Shown here piece after piece: positions 8,277 through 17,230 of a DNA stretch of 64,000 nucleotides. The notes under the pieces are model-generated. The model had not been told where the DNA came from, made no database searches, and worked only from the letters and a program-made list of their open reading frames with translations. The position numbers and the translations under genes were made by a program. This stretch comes from Streptomyces sp. BK340. Its GTDB lineage: Bacteria > Actinomycetota > Actinomycetes > Streptomycetales > Streptomycetaceae. The DNA lies in the NCBI RefSeq assembly GCF_007827595.1, contig NZ_VISR01000008.1:186001-250000 (forward strand). The letters are read 5' to 3'. Every line of letters starts with the position of its first letter. Within the stretch, counting starts at the first letter, position 1.

Positions 8277-8969
8277 TCAGCGGCTCGTGTCGGCGTCGCC
8301 GTCGTCATGGGAAGAACGCCGAGGTCTCCTGCCGCCCGGCGCGGAGTCGTCCCCTTGCTCTTGCAACAACTCAAGGAGTGCGGCATCCGCTCTTCTCTTA
8401 TCTTCCTTCGTCAGCTCGACCGGTGCGTTGTTGTAGACGGTGTAGCGATCCGGATCGATGATGTTGGCGGCCCGCAGGGTGAACGTCAGCAGGCGGCGCC
8501 ACCCCCTGCGGTGGCCGACTCTTGCTTGCAGCTGGACCTTGTAGTCACGGGCTTCCGGCATGAACCCGGAGAAGGGTGCCTCGAACTCGATGAAGAGTTG
8601 TTGCGCTTCTCTTCCGGGCACTACGAAGCCGGCCGGCAGTTTCGCGTCCTCGTCCGGCCCCGGCTGGAGGCGGGACGGTGAGGACACCCACAGCAGCGGC
8701 AGGTGAGAAGCGGGCTCGTCGGGGAAGGTCAGGATGAGGTCCTGCACGACGATCGGCTTTGGGCCGGTGTTGTGAAGGACGAGCGGGAGCCGCAGGCGGG
8801 CCGTGGACGAGTGAATGATCGCTGCGAAGGCGTGAGGCTCCCAGGTCTTCAGCCGCCCTTGCCTGGCGTTGAGCCACCAGAACGACGCCACGGTGAAGAG
8901 CAACGCGCAGACCGACACCACGCCGGCGCCTGTGAGTGATGAGGACGCGGCCTGATCGGTCGCGGTCAT
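8277..8969 (-). CDS. Hypothetical membrane-anchored protein
   Basis: A 230-residue protein (ATG 8969; an in-frame GTG lies 12 bp further upstream). It has one N-terminal transmembrane segment (about residues 14-32, VVSVCALLFTVASFWWL) followed by a mainly beta-strand soluble domain (LRLPLVLHNTGPKPIVVQDL) and a charged, probably disordered tail rich in Arg, Asp and Ser. The HNTG...VVQDL pattern resembles Ig-like folds in membrane-anchored proteins, but I recognise no named family. It lies alone between clusters A and B and has no visible partner. The 160 bp between the monooxygenase stub and its stop, and the 137 bp after its start, hold nothing else recognisable. Confidence 0.6.
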   Translation of the reverse strand: MTATDQAASSSLTGAGVVSVCALLFTVASFWWLNARQGRLKTWEPHAFAAIIHSSTARLRLPLVLHNTGPKPIVVQDLILTFPDEPASHLPLLWVSSPSRLQPGPDEDAKLPAGFVVPGREAQQLFIEFEAPFSGFMPEARDYKVQLQARVGHRRGWRRLLTFTLRAANIIDPDRYTVYNNAPVELTKEDKRRADAALLELLQEQGDDSAPGGRRPRRSSHDDGDADTSR

Positions 8970-9106
8970 CAGCGGAACCACAGATTCAGTGTGCCAGCGC
9001 CGGCGTGGGCTCGCTAACAGGGCCAGGGTTCTGTGCCGCCTGCGGGCAGCAGACGGCTAGCACGACGCTCATGCCTGTCACGGGTGGCTGCTACGGCCAT
9101 CCAACG

Positions 9107-9460
9107 TCACGAGCCGCCACCGGCAAGGAGTACGAGGTACCAGGCGACCAGTGCCGAGCACGCCACGGCGGGGACGAGTTTCGGGGACCCGTCTCCTTTG
9201 CGTACGTGCGTGGTCACGGCACCGGCGAGGAGCAGAAGGAGGCCGAGGCCGGCCAGCTCTCCGAGCAGCGGCAGGACCGGGCCGGTCGCCACGCCGATGG
9301 CGCCCGCCAGCTCCAGCGCACCGATCAGCCGGTAGGCCGCTGGGGTGAAGCCGGCGTGGGCGGCCAGCTCGGGCATCGGACCCAGGGCCAGGATCTTGGC
9401 CGCGCCCAGCAGGGCGAAGATCAACGCGATGAGACAGGTCAGCGAGGCGGAGAGGATCAC
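9107..9460 (-). CDS. DoxX-like small membrane protein, cluster B
   Basis: A 117-residue protein with four hydrophobic helices and DoxX-family motifs (LLGAAKILALG, AAYRLIGALELAG, AGAVTTHVRKGD). It is a clear paralog of the 4073-4423 protein. The GTG start overlaps the stop of the acetoacetate-CoA ligase by 4 nt, so it is the last gene of the cluster B operon. Its biochemical role is unknown. Retention of a DoxX gene at the end of a ligase gene in both clusters argues that it matters for this pathway. Confidence 0.8.
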   Translation of the reverse strand: MILSASLTCLIALIFALLGAAKILALGPMPELAAHAGFTPAAYRLIGALELAGAIGVATGPVLPLLGELAGLGLLLLLAGAVTTHVRKGDGSPKLVPAVACSALVAWYLVLLAGGGS

Positions 9461-11490
9461 GAGACGCCCTCGGGGGTGTGCGGACGACGGGCCTGGCGGC
9501 GTTCGGCCCCCAGGCCGGCGAAGTGGGCGATCAGGTCGGGGTTGTCGACCGAGGAGGGGTTGAGGACCTGCTCGGCGGGTGCACCCTGGAGCAGGCGCTT
9601 GACCGGAACCTCGAGCTTCTTGCCGGTCTTCGTGTGCGGGATGGCCGGCACGGCGAGGATCTCGTCGGGGACGTGGCGGGGTGAGGCGCCGGTGCGGATC
9701 GCGTCACGGATCCGGTCGCGCAGGGAGCCGTCCAGGCCGACCCCGTCGGCGAGGACCACGAAGAGTGGCATCCAGTAGCCGCCGTCGGGTTCCTCTGCAC
9801 CGATGACGAGGGCCTCGGTGATCTCGGGGAGGCGTTCGACGATGTCGTGGATGTCGGCGCTGCCCAGCCGTACGCCGTTGCGGTTGAGGGTGGCGTCGGA
9901 GCGTCCGTGCACGATCACCGAGCCATAGGAGGTGAGAGTGATCCAGTCGCCGTGCCGCCATACGCCCGGGTAGGCGCTGAAGTAGGCGTCGCGGTAGCGG
10001 CTGCCGTCGGGATCGTTCCAGAAGTACAGCGGCATGGACGGCATGGGGCGGGTGACGACCAGTTCGCCGACCTGGTCGACGACCGGCCGTCCCGCGCCGT
10101 CGTACGCCGCGAGCGCCACGCCGAGGTTGGGAGCCGACAGTTCACCCGCCCACACCGGGGTGGTGGGGGCGCTGCCGGCGAAGCCGGAGACGACGTCCGT
10201 GCCGCCGCTGGTGGAGGCCAACTGGACGCCTGCGCCGACGTGGTCGCGGACCCAGGGGTAGGCGGAGGCGGGCAGGGCGGAGCCGGTGCAGCCGACGACG
10301 CGGATCGCCGACAGGTCGTGCACGGAGGGTTCGACGCCGAGCTTGGCCATGGCCAGCAGGTACTGGGGGCTGGTGCCGAAGACTGTGATCTTGTGGCGGG
10401 CTGCCAGCTCCCACAGGACGTCGGGGCGCGCCACCGGCGCGGGGCTGCCGTCGTAGGTACAGGTGGTGGCACCGGTCAGCAGGGTGGAGACGACCAGGTT
10501 CCACATCATCCAGTGGGTGGTGGTGTACCACAGCAAGCGGTCTCCGACGCCCAGGTCGCAGTGCAGGCCGAGGGTCTTGAGGTGCTCCAGCAGGACGCCG
10601 CCGTGCCCGTGGACGATGCCCTTGGGCAGGCCGGTGGTGCCGGAGGAGAAGACGATCCACAGCGGGTGGTCGAACGGCACCGAAGTGATGGTGAGGTACT
10701 CGGTGCGGCCGGCCGCGTCCTCCCAGGGAACCGTCAGCCTCGCAGCCCGGGTCGCGGGCCACGCAAGGCCCAGGTGATCCACGAGGACCGTGGCCTTGAG
10801 CGTGGGCAGGGCGCCGGCTAGGTCGAGGGAGGCGGCGCGGCGGTCGTGACGGGTGCCGTTGAAGAGATAGCCGTCCGCGGTGATGAGCACCGTGGGTTCG
10901 AGCTGGGCGAAGCGGTCGGCGGCGGCCTTCGGTGCATAGTCCTGGCCGCACACCGACCACACCGCGCCCAGGCTGGCGGCGGCGAGGAAGGCGATGACGG
11001 CGTGCGGGGTGTTGGGCAGGTAGCCCACCACCCGGTCGCCCTGTCCGACTCCCAGATCGCGCAGGCTGGCAGCGACGGAGGCGACCCGGGCGCGCAGCTC
11101 CCGGCCCGTGATCTCATAGCCGGCTCCGGTCTCGTCCAGGGCAGTGATCGCGGGAGCGTCCGGCTGCAGGTTGCGCAGCGCATGGTGGGCGTAGTTGAGG
11201 GTGGCGCCGGGGAACCAGCGGGCGCCGGGCATGGTCTCCTCGGCCAGCACCCGCTCGTACGGAGTCGTCGCGTCGATGCCGAAGTACTCCCACACCGCGG
11301 CCCAGAAACCTTCCAGGTCGGTGACGGACCAGCGGTGTAGTGCCTGGTAGTCGGTGGGCTCCTGGATACCTTCGGCGCCCTGGTGCCGGGCGGCCCAGCG
11401 GGCAAAGTCCGCGATGCGGCTGCCGGCGGCCGCTTGGGGGTCGGGCGGCAGGAAGGGCTCCGGATAGGGCGTGGAGTGCGGGGTGGTCAT
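9457..11490 (-). CDS. Acetoacetate-CoA ligase, cluster B
   Basis: A 677-residue ANL-superfamily ligase that would convert acetoacetate, ATP and CoA to acetoacetyl-CoA. The N-terminal ACS-type region contains FWAAVWEYFGI near residue 60. The phosphate loop IVFSSGTTGLPKGIVHGHGG is near residues 278-298, followed by LGVGDRLLWYTTTHWMMWNL, a stretch typical of acetoacetyl-CoA synthetases. The C-terminal catalytic Lys is in HTKTGKKLEVPVKR. ATG 11490 has GAGGAA upstream. It lies 16 bp after the MhpA-like gene and overlaps DoxX. If the FAH hydrolase releases acetoacetate, this enzyme would feed it into central metabolism. Assignment is by motif memory; other short 3-oxo acids are possible. Confidence 0.85.
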   Translation of the reverse strand: MTTPHSTPYPEPFLPPDPQAAAGSRIADFARWAARHQGAEGIQEPTDYQALHRWSVTDLEGFWAAVWEYFGIDATTPYERVLAEETMPGARWFPGATLNYAHHALRNLQPDAPAITALDETGAGYEITGRELRARVASVAASLRDLGVGQGDRVVGYLPNTPHAVIAFLAAASLGAVWSVCGQDYAPKAAADRFAQLEPTVLITADGYLFNGTRHDRRAASLDLAGALPTLKATVLVDHLGLAWPATRAARLTVPWEDAAGRTEYLTITSVPFDHPLWIVFSSGTTGLPKGIVHGHGGVLLEHLKTLGLHCDLGVGDRLLWYTTTHWMMWNLVVSTLLTGATTCTYDGSPAPVARPDVLWELAARHKITVFGTSPQYLLAMAKLGVEPSVHDLSAIRVVGCTGSALPASAYPWVRDHVGAGVQLASTSGGTDVVSGFAGSAPTTPVWAGELSAPNLGVALAAYDGAGRPVVDQVGELVVTRPMPSMPLYFWNDPDGSRYRDAYFSAYPGVWRHGDWITLTSYGSVIVHGRSDATLNRNGVRLGSADIHDIVERLPEITEALVIGAEEPDGGYWMPLFVVLADGVGLDGSLRDRIRDAIRTGASPRHVPDEILAVPAIPHTKTGKKLEVPVKRLLQGAPAEQVLNPSSVDNPDLIAHFAGLGAERRQARRPHTPEGVS

Positions 11491-11506
11491 GGTGTGGTGT
11501 TCCTCG

Positions 11507-13126
11507 TCAGGGTGCGGGCCGGGCTTCGGCGGGGCGGCGGGCCGTGTGGAGCAGGGGAGCCCAGGCGGCGGCGTCGGTGAAGTCGCCGGCGCCGGCCGGG
11601 ACGGTGTCCATCACGACGCGGTCGGGGCGCAGCAGGACGGCGTCCGCCCGGCCGCGTGCCAGCCAGGAGGCCAGGGTTCCCTCGTCGTCCAGGTCGTCGA
11701 CGTGGATGGTCGGGGCGCCCAGTGCCGTGGTCACTGCCGTCATCTGCGCCGTGGGTGGCACGGCGGTCAGGACGGCGAAGGAGTCCCCGAGGACGTCATC
11801 GAGGCGCACTCGCCTGCCGTCGTGCCGTGCCCAGGGCTGCGGGCAGAAGGTGCCGGCCAGTACGCGGCCGGCCAGCCTGGGGCGGCGCCGTACCAGCGGG
11901 CCGGCGGCCAGGGCGGGGCTGAGGTCACGGCTCACCGCCGAGGTCACGCCGGGGATGCGACAGACCGTGCCCACGACGGCCCGGCGGAACGCCGCACCGC
12001 GGTCCTGTCCGCCGGTCATGGCCCAGCCGACGGCGACCGCCACGCGGATCACATGGCGGGCGTGCGGCTTGCGCTCGCGTTCGTAGGTGTCCAGCAGTTC
12101 CTCGGGTGCGCCCTGTCGGAGGACGCGGGCGAGTTTCCAGGTGAGGTTGTTGGCGTCGCGCAAGCCCGTGCACAGACCCTGTCCGACGAAGGGCGGGGTC
12201 AGGTGGGCGGCGTCGCCCAGCAGGAAGACACGCCCCCTGCGCCACCGGTCGGCGAGACGGGCCTGGAAGGTGTACTGCGCCTGCCGTACCACCTCGAAGT
12301 CGTCGCTCTGCGAGGCCGGCAGGTCCACCCAGGGGGCGACCAGCTCGCGCAGGCGCTCCCATCCGTCCGGGCCGTCCAGGTTCTGGTCGTCGGCCAGCCG
12401 GAACTCCCAGCGGTAGCGGTCCTCGCTGATGCGCATGAAGGTGGCCGGCCGGGTGGGGCAGCAGATCTGCTCGGCGCCTTCCCAGGTCCGCACCGGGCGG
12501 CTGGTGCGCACGTCGATGACCCGCCAGCTCTCCTGGAAGTGCAGGTCCTCCCAGTCGGTGCCGATGGCGTCACGGGTGAGGCTGCCCGCACCGTCGCAGC
12601 CGAGGACGGCATCGGCCCACAGGTGCTCCTCCTCGTCACTGCCGCCGCGCCGGAAGGTGACCCGGACCGGACCCGTCGGATCGTCGGGTGCGTCGGTGTT
12701 CTGCGTGTCGGACTCGGTGACGGACACGACCTCCACCCCGCTCCACAGCTCGCACTCCGGGCGGCGCGCCAAGGCGTCACGCAGCAGGGCTTCCAGTTCG
12801 GGCTGGTTGAACATGCTCAGCTGCGGGAATCCGTGGAGTCCGTGCAGGGACCGCGAGAACTCGCTGATCACGCGGCGCCGGGCATCCAACAACCGCAGCC
12901 CGGGCGCCGGCCGGGCGATGGCGGCGAACTCCTCGTGGACGCCGACGCTCTGCAGGATCCTGCGGACCTCGTCGTCCACGACGACAGCACGCGGCAGGGG
13001 GTAGATGTCCCGGTGGCGTTCGAGGATCAAGCTGGGCACTCCGTGCCGGGCGAGCAGGAGCGCAGCCGCGACCCCGACGGGTCCCCCACCGATGATCACC
13101 ACCGGTCTCCGGGCCTCGGCGCTCAC
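11507..13126 (-). CDS. MhpA-like 3-(3-hydroxyphenyl)propionate/phenol hydroxylase, cluster B
   Basis: A 539-residue class A flavin monooxygenase. The FAD fold is at residues 8-28 (PVVIIGGGPVGVAAALLLAR), then LERH and PRAVVVDDEVRRILQSVG as in MhpA. The DG motif is in LGCDGAGS near residue 180 and GDAAHLTPPFVGQGLCTGLRDANNL near 288-312. MhpA enzymes hydroxylate 3-(3-hydroxyphenyl)propionate or 3-hydroxycinnamate to the 2,3-diol, which suits the extradiol enzyme of the same operon. The GTG start overlaps the FAH stop (4 nt). The length is typical. The true substrate is uncertain because the other mhp genes (C-C hydrolase, aldolase, aldehyde dehydrogenase) are absent. Confidence 0.82.
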   Translation of the reverse strand: MSAEARRPVVIIGGGPVGVAAALLLARHGVPSLILERHRDIYPLPRAVVVDDEVRRILQSVGVHEEFAAIARPAPGLRLLDARRRVISEFSRSLHGLHGFPQLSMFNQPELEALLRDALARRPECELWSGVEVVSVTESDTQNTDAPDDPTGPVRVTFRRGGSDEEEHLWADAVLGCDGAGSLTRDAIGTDWEDLHFQESWRVIDVRTSRPVRTWEGAEQICCPTRPATFMRISEDRYRWEFRLADDQNLDGPDGWERLRELVAPWVDLPASQSDDFEVVRQAQYTFQARLADRWRRGRVFLLGDAAHLTPPFVGQGLCTGLRDANNLTWKLARVLRQGAPEELLDTYERERKPHARHVIRVAVAVGWAMTGGQDRGAAFRRAVVGTVCRIPGVTSAVSRDLSPALAAGPLVRRRPRLAGRVLAGTFCPQPWARHDGRRVRLDDVLGDSFAVLTAVPPTAQMTAVTTALGAPTIHVDDLDDEGTLASWLARGRADAVLLRPDRVVMDTVPAGAGDFTDAAAWAPLLHTARRPAEARPAP

Positions 13127-14061
13127 CTCGCGTCCGCCACGGCGGTCCGCTGCTCGCCCAGGTCGATCCGCCCGTCCGGGGTGGCGATCGTGGCGGTGAC
13201 GAGGTCACCCTCGCGCAGGTACAGGGGGTTCTTGGCCTGGCCGTTGAAGAACGCCTTCCACTTCAGCGCGGGCGGCAGCAGCGCGGCGATCTTCTCGACC
13301 GGCTTGGGCGGGGCCTTCAGGGCGGTGCCGCCGGGAGTGCCGGTCAGGAGCAGATCGCCTGGGTCGAGGGTCTGGAAACGGGCGAGCAGGGTGAGCGCCT
13401 GGGCGGGCCGTACGATCATGTCGGCCAGCGTGCGGTCCTGACGCGGCACGCCGTTGACGTTCAGCCGCAGCCGCAGGTTCAGCAGATGGGCGAAGTCATC
13501 GGGCTCCAGCAGGGCCAGGTACGGCCCCGTAGGTGTGAAGGTCGGGTAGGACTTGCTCTCGTAGAACTGGGTCTTGGTCAGCTGGACGTCGCGGGCGCTG
13601 ACGTCATTGGTAAGAACGAGCCCGGCGATGTAGTGCGGCAGCTCGCCCTCCTCGACGACGGTGCCCACGGGCAGGGGGGCGCCCATGACAAGTCCGAGTT
13701 CCACCTCGTAGTCGAGGAACTTCACGTGCGCGGGGCGGACGATCGTGTCGTGGGGCCCGCTGAGCGAGCCGGACGCCTTGCGGAAGAAGGTGGGCGGGAT
13801 GTCGCCGGTGAAGCCGGAATCCTTGGCGTGGCTGCGGTAGTTGACCATCTGGGCGACCACGCGGCAGGGGGTGGTGACCGGGGGCAGCGCTACCAGGTCG
13901 GCGACGGGTGTGCCGCTGTCGTCGGAGGCGGCGGCTTCGCTGACCGCGGCCCGGTCGGCGATCAGCTCGGCGGTGGTGACGGCCTTGGTCTCGATGCGGA
14001 CGGCGCGCTCGGCCCGGACGGCCCACCAGCCGTCGGGGGTGCGCAGAACGTTGGTGCTCAT
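13123..14061 (-). CDS. Fumarylacetoacetate hydrolase (FAH) family protein, cluster B
   Basis: A 312-residue FAH-superfamily enzyme, paralog of 1090-2043. Shared landmarks are RTPDGWW near residue 7, CRVVAQMVNYRSHAKDSGF, the metal-site FLDYEVELGLVMG, LTNDVSARDVQLTKTQFYE and LLLTGTPGGTALKAP. ATG 14061 overlaps the VOC stop (ATGA), and its own stop overlaps the MhpA GTG, so translation is coupled across three genes. It would hydrolyse the ring-fission product. Pairing with an acetoacetate-CoA ligase suggests one product could be acetoacetate; that is inference. Confidence 0.85.
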   Translation of the reverse strand: MSTNVLRTPDGWWAVRAERAVRIETKAVTTAELIADRAAVSEAAASDDSGTPVADLVALPPVTTPCRVVAQMVNYRSHAKDSGFTGDIPPTFFRKASGSLSGPHDTIVRPAHVKFLDYEVELGLVMGAPLPVGTVVEEGELPHYIAGLVLTNDVSARDVQLTKTQFYESKSYPTFTPTGPYLALLEPDDFAHLLNLRLRLNVNGVPRQDRTLADMIVRPAQALTLLARFQTLDPGDLLLTGTPGGTALKAPPKPVEKIAALLPPALKWKAFFNGQAKNPLYLREGDLVTATIATPDGRIDLGEQRTAVADAR

Positions 14062-15203
14062 GAGCTCATCGCTTTCATCAGGCCCAGCAGGCGTGCGGGG
14101 TCGAGTTCGTTGTCGTCGCGCAGGGCCGTCATGACCTCGCGGAGCTTGGCGGGGGAGGGGCTGGCGCCCAGGAAGTCGCGGGTGACGGGCGGGCCCCACT
14201 GGGCCAGGCCGCTCGCCGACATCGGTGCCCATCCGGGTTCGAGGTCGCAGGAGAACAGGTCGCCGTCGGCGAAGTGCTCCAGCATGAAGCGGTCGGGGTC
14301 GCGCCAGTAGTCGAACAGCTGGCTGCCCTGGATATGCCGGCCGATGCCCCAGCTGCGCTTGTAGCCGCGTTCGGCCAGGTACTCCCCGCCGGCGGCGATC
14401 GAGTCGAGATCGGTGACCTGGTAGGCCGAGTGGACGTAGCCGGTACCGGGCCCCAGGTGCAGGGCCAGCGTGTGGTGGTCCACGGGCAGGCTGCCCTGGT
14501 CGCAGCGGATGAACGCCATCGTCGGCCCGCGCCCGCGCTGGCCGTCCAGGAACAGGAAGTCGGACACGATCATCCCGAGGGTGTCCAGATACCAGTCCAG
14601 GGTCCGGGCGAACACCCGTGTCTCCAGCACCACGTGCCCGAGGCGCTGTATACGCGACGGCTCGCGGGGCGGCCGCTGGGTGGCGTTCGTACGGCGGTGC
14701 CCGGTACCGGTGTTGAGGATCAGCGGCTGCTGCTCGGGCAGCGCGGGCAACTGCTCGGCGCAGTGCACGACCCGGACCGGGAAGCCGGAGGGATCGAGCA
14801 GGGTGACCGACTGTCCGCCGCCGGGTACGTCGATGTCCCGGACGGTATTGCCGGTGGCTGCGGCCAGCCGGTCGAGATCGGCGCGCTCCGCCGCGCGGAA
14901 CGCCGGCCCGACGAAGCGGGACGCCTGCCCACGGCGGATGACCATGCACGGGGAGCCCGCGAAGGTGCCGCGCAGCCACAGTTCCCGCTCGGTGCGGGCG
15001 GCGATGGCGAACCCGAAGTCGCGGGCGAACACCTCGGCCCGGTCCAGGTCCGGCTTCTCGAACTCCAGCCAGGCCAGGTCGGCCACCTTGATGACGGGGT
15101 TTCTCGCTCGTCCGGGGTGTTCACCGCGTAGGGCGCCCAGCTCGCTGTGGAGATCTTGGTGGGGCGTCTGCAGATCGGCCCTGTTAACGGGGGTGTGGGA
15201 CAT
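14058..15203 (-). CDS. VOC-family extradiol dioxygenase, cluster B
   Basis: A 381-residue two-module extradiol dioxygenase, first gene of the cluster B operon. The iron ligands are His in RLGHVVLETR near residue 189, His in DHHTLALH near 241 and Glu in FMLEHFADGD near 311. The active-site Tyr/His context FDYWRDPDRF precedes the Glu. ATG 15203 has GGAGGG 4 bp upstream, better than an in-frame ATG 42 bp earlier. The 35-residue leader before PVIKVADLAWLEF is in frame here, unlike in the cluster A copy. It cleaves a catechol-type substrate beside the hydroxyl pair. It is divergent from the TetR gene across a gap containing two operator boxes. Confidence 0.88.
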   Translation of the reverse strand: MSHTPVNRADLQTPHQDLHSELGALRGEHPGRARNPVIKVADLAWLEFEKPDLDRAEVFARDFGFAIAARTERELWLRGTFAGSPCMVIRRGQASRFVGPAFRAAERADLDRLAAATGNTVRDIDVPGGGQSVTLLDPSGFPVRVVHCAEQLPALPEQQPLILNTGTGHRRTNATQRPPREPSRIQRLGHVVLETRVFARTLDWYLDTLGMIVSDFLFLDGQRGRGPTMAFIRCDQGSLPVDHHTLALHLGPGTGYVHSAYQVTDLDSIAAGGEYLAERGYKRSWGIGRHIQGSQLFDYWRDPDRFMLEHFADGDLFSCDLEPGWAPMSASGLAQWGPPVTRDFLGASPSPAKLREVMTALRDDNELDPARLLGLMKAMSS

Positions 15204-15230
15204 GGTGCCCTCCAAGCAACACTGCCGTAA

Positions 15231-15340
15231 TGAGGAAATCATCAACTTTGCCGTAGCCCATCGTCAATAGAGCAGGCCCAAAGAATTGAGGTAATCATCA
15301 GTCATGGGGGTGTCGTCGGCATGGTTGTTACACTCGTCGT
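15231..15340. promoter_or_regulatory. Cluster B divergent promoter with two TetR-type operators
   Basis: TGAGGAAATCATCA (15231-15244) and TGAGGTAATCATCA (15287-15300) fit the same 14-bp palindrome family as the cluster A boxes; starts are 56 bp apart. Leftward promoter: TTGACG on the minus strand (15262-15267), then about 18 bp and GATGAT inside the first box. Rightward promoter: TACACT at 15329-15334, placing the transcription start near the ATG at 15341, so the regulator mRNA may be leaderless. A right half-site TCGTCA lies at 15261-15266. Confidence 0.65.
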
Positions 15341-15976
15341 ATGCCGACGTCAGCCCCGCCCCGCAACCGCTTCGAACGGCGCCGCGCCGAGACCCGTCAG
15401 GCACTCATCCGTGCGGCGCGGCAGATCCTCGCGGAGACCGGGGACACCAGCGCCAGCATCCAGGCCATCGCCGAGCGCGCGGACGTCGGTTTCGGCTCCT
15501 TCTACAACCACTTCGACTCCAAGACGGCACTGTTCGACGCCGCCGTGACGGACGCCCTGGAGGAGTTCGGTCAGGTCATCGACGAGCATGTGGAAGGCAT
15601 CGACGACCCCGCCGAGCTCGTCGCTGCGGGTTTCCGCCTCACCGCACGGATGGCGGACTCGCACCCCGAACTCATGCGGATCCTGCGCGACCGCGGCCTG
15701 GCCCACATCCACTCCGATCGCGGCCTGTCGCCACGAGCGCTTCGTGACCTGGAACGCGGCATCGCCTCGGGACGCTTCACCGGCACCGATCCGACCACGG
15801 CCCTGTCCGCTCTCGGCGGGACCCTGCTGTCCCTGGTGGCGCTGAGGCTGGCCCGCCCCGACCTCGACGGCGGCGAGGCCGCCTCCGACCTCGCCGCGAT
15901 GGTCCTGCGCATGCTGGGCCTCTCCTCGGAGGACGCCCGTGAGGTCACCCGGCGCCCGCTGCCGGGCCTCGACTGA
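15341..15976 (+). CDS. TetR/AcrR family regulator of aromatic cluster B
   Basis: A 211-residue TetR-family protein. The HTH at about residues 15-60 (RRRAETRQALIRAARQIL, then IAERADVGFGSFYNHFDSK) has the same recognition helix as the cluster A regulator. The C-terminal domain ends in TRRPLPGLD, like TRPLPSLPRT in its paralog. No ribosome site precedes ATG 15341, but TACACT ends 6 bp upstream, consistent with a leaderless transcript. It is divergent from the VOC gene. Because recognition helices and operator boxes match, cross-regulation between clusters A and B is likely. Confidence 0.88.
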   Translation: MPTSAPPRNRFERRRAETRQALIRAARQILAETGDTSASIQAIAERADVGFGSFYNHFDSKTALFDAAVTDALEEFGQVIDEHVEGIDDPAELVAAGFRLTARMADSHPELMRILRDRGLAHIHSDRGLSPRALRDLERGIASGRFTGTDPTTALSALGGTLLSLVALRLARPDLDGGEAASDLAAMVLRMLGLSSEDAREVTRRPLPGLD

Positions 15977-16350
15977 GGAGCCGGTGGGAGTCTGCGCCGC
16001 CGGCCAAGGCGCGGTGGGCCTCGTACGACGGCACCGTCGCCCTGCAAGCCGGGCCACAGCGAGACACGATGCGGTGGACACCGGTTGCACGGGGCGGCGG
16101 CCCCTGCCTGCGGACCGGATCACCTCCGGTGGCACCCGCCCGGATCCACGCTGCTGTCGCCAGTCGGATCCGTTGCGAGATCGGCCAAGGGCCCGCGGCG
16201 GTCGCCATGATCATCGACCTCTCAGTCGGAGCGCCCGCCTCGCTCGGCGGTATGCACGGCGGTGCGGTGGCCCTCCCGTGTGCTTCTGGCGGCACTGGCG
16301 CCAGGCCGCCAGAGGCACAGCCCACGGGCGTGCTTGTCGGGGCGCGCCAG
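15977..16350. other. Gene-free stretch
   Basis: About 370 bp between the TetR gene and the decayed dehalogenase. No coding pattern with a ribosome site and no recognisable repeat or element was seen. Confidence 0.4.
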
Positions 16351-17073
16351 TCACCCCCGTGAGCTGGTCCACTGCTCCTCGAGGGCCGCGGCGACCTCGG
16401 CCGGTTTCTGGATCGGCGTTCAGTGGCTGCTGTCGAGCCTCAGGAAACGGGTGGCGCGAACGGAAGCGGCCATCTTCTCGCCGAACTCGATGGGGCAGAC
16501 TGGGTCGAGCGCCCCCCAGAACACCAGGGACGGTCCGGCCAGGTTCGCCAGATCCGGTTCCCACTCCGCACCGACCGTCAAGGCGGAACGGTATAGCTTG
16601 AGAATGCTGTCGCGCATGGTCTCGTCCACGCGGCCGGCTGTCTGTTCGGCCAGCTCAGCCGGGATCTGGAGATTGTCGGTCAGGTCCTTGGCGAACGCGG
16701 CGGCGTCGTACTCCTTGGCCCAGCGGTCGCCCGCGACGTGGTCCTGCCACAGCTTGGCCAGCGGATGCCAGTCGTACTCGGCGCTGACAGGACCGTTGCT
16801 GCCGGCCCACGTGCGGATCAGGTCCGGCCGTACGGAAGCCACGCGTGCGGTGAGGAGGCAGCCCCAGTCATGGCCGACCAGGTCGACTGGCTCACCGATT
16901 CCTTCCAACCGCTCGATGAGCCAGGAGACGTATTCCTCCTTCGTGCAGGTGAAGCCCTCGGGCCGCGGCGAACCGAAACCGGGCAGGTCCCAAGCCAGGA
17001 GGGGGAATGGGGACGCCGAGGGCGGCGTCGGGTCACCGAGGCGTAACGCTTGAGGACCATTGGCCTGTGCCAA
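16351..17073 (-). pseudogene. Haloalkane-dehalogenase/epoxide-hydrolase-like alpha/beta hydrolase, decayed
   Basis: The body (16420-17073) is recognisable: LLAWDLPGFG, the nucleophile elbow VGHDWGC (Asp nucleophile), a cap domain, FWGALDPVCP (acid) and LDSSH (catalytic His). Two lesions are visible. The N-terminal strand and oxyanion HG motif that should precede LLAWDLPGFG are missing. Directly after LDSSH an in-frame TGA (16420-16422) stands where homologs usually have Trp; reading on gives TPIQKPAEVAAALEEQWTSS to a stop at 16351, a normal family C-terminus. TGG to TGA mutation plus 5' loss mark it as a pseudogene. A truncated protein could still be made but should be inactive. Confidence 0.7.
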
Positions 17074-17230
17074 GAACCGTCCCCTCCGGGCCGGCTGACC
17101 GCGCAGGTGGATGGTGAACTGGCCGCAGCGTATGAGTCCGGGGCAGGAGAGTGGACCCTTGGAGTCACCGGCTCCACGCCTGCCCGAGGGGGGTGGCCCC
17201 GGTGGCCAGGCGGCGTTCCGGGAGTCGCCC

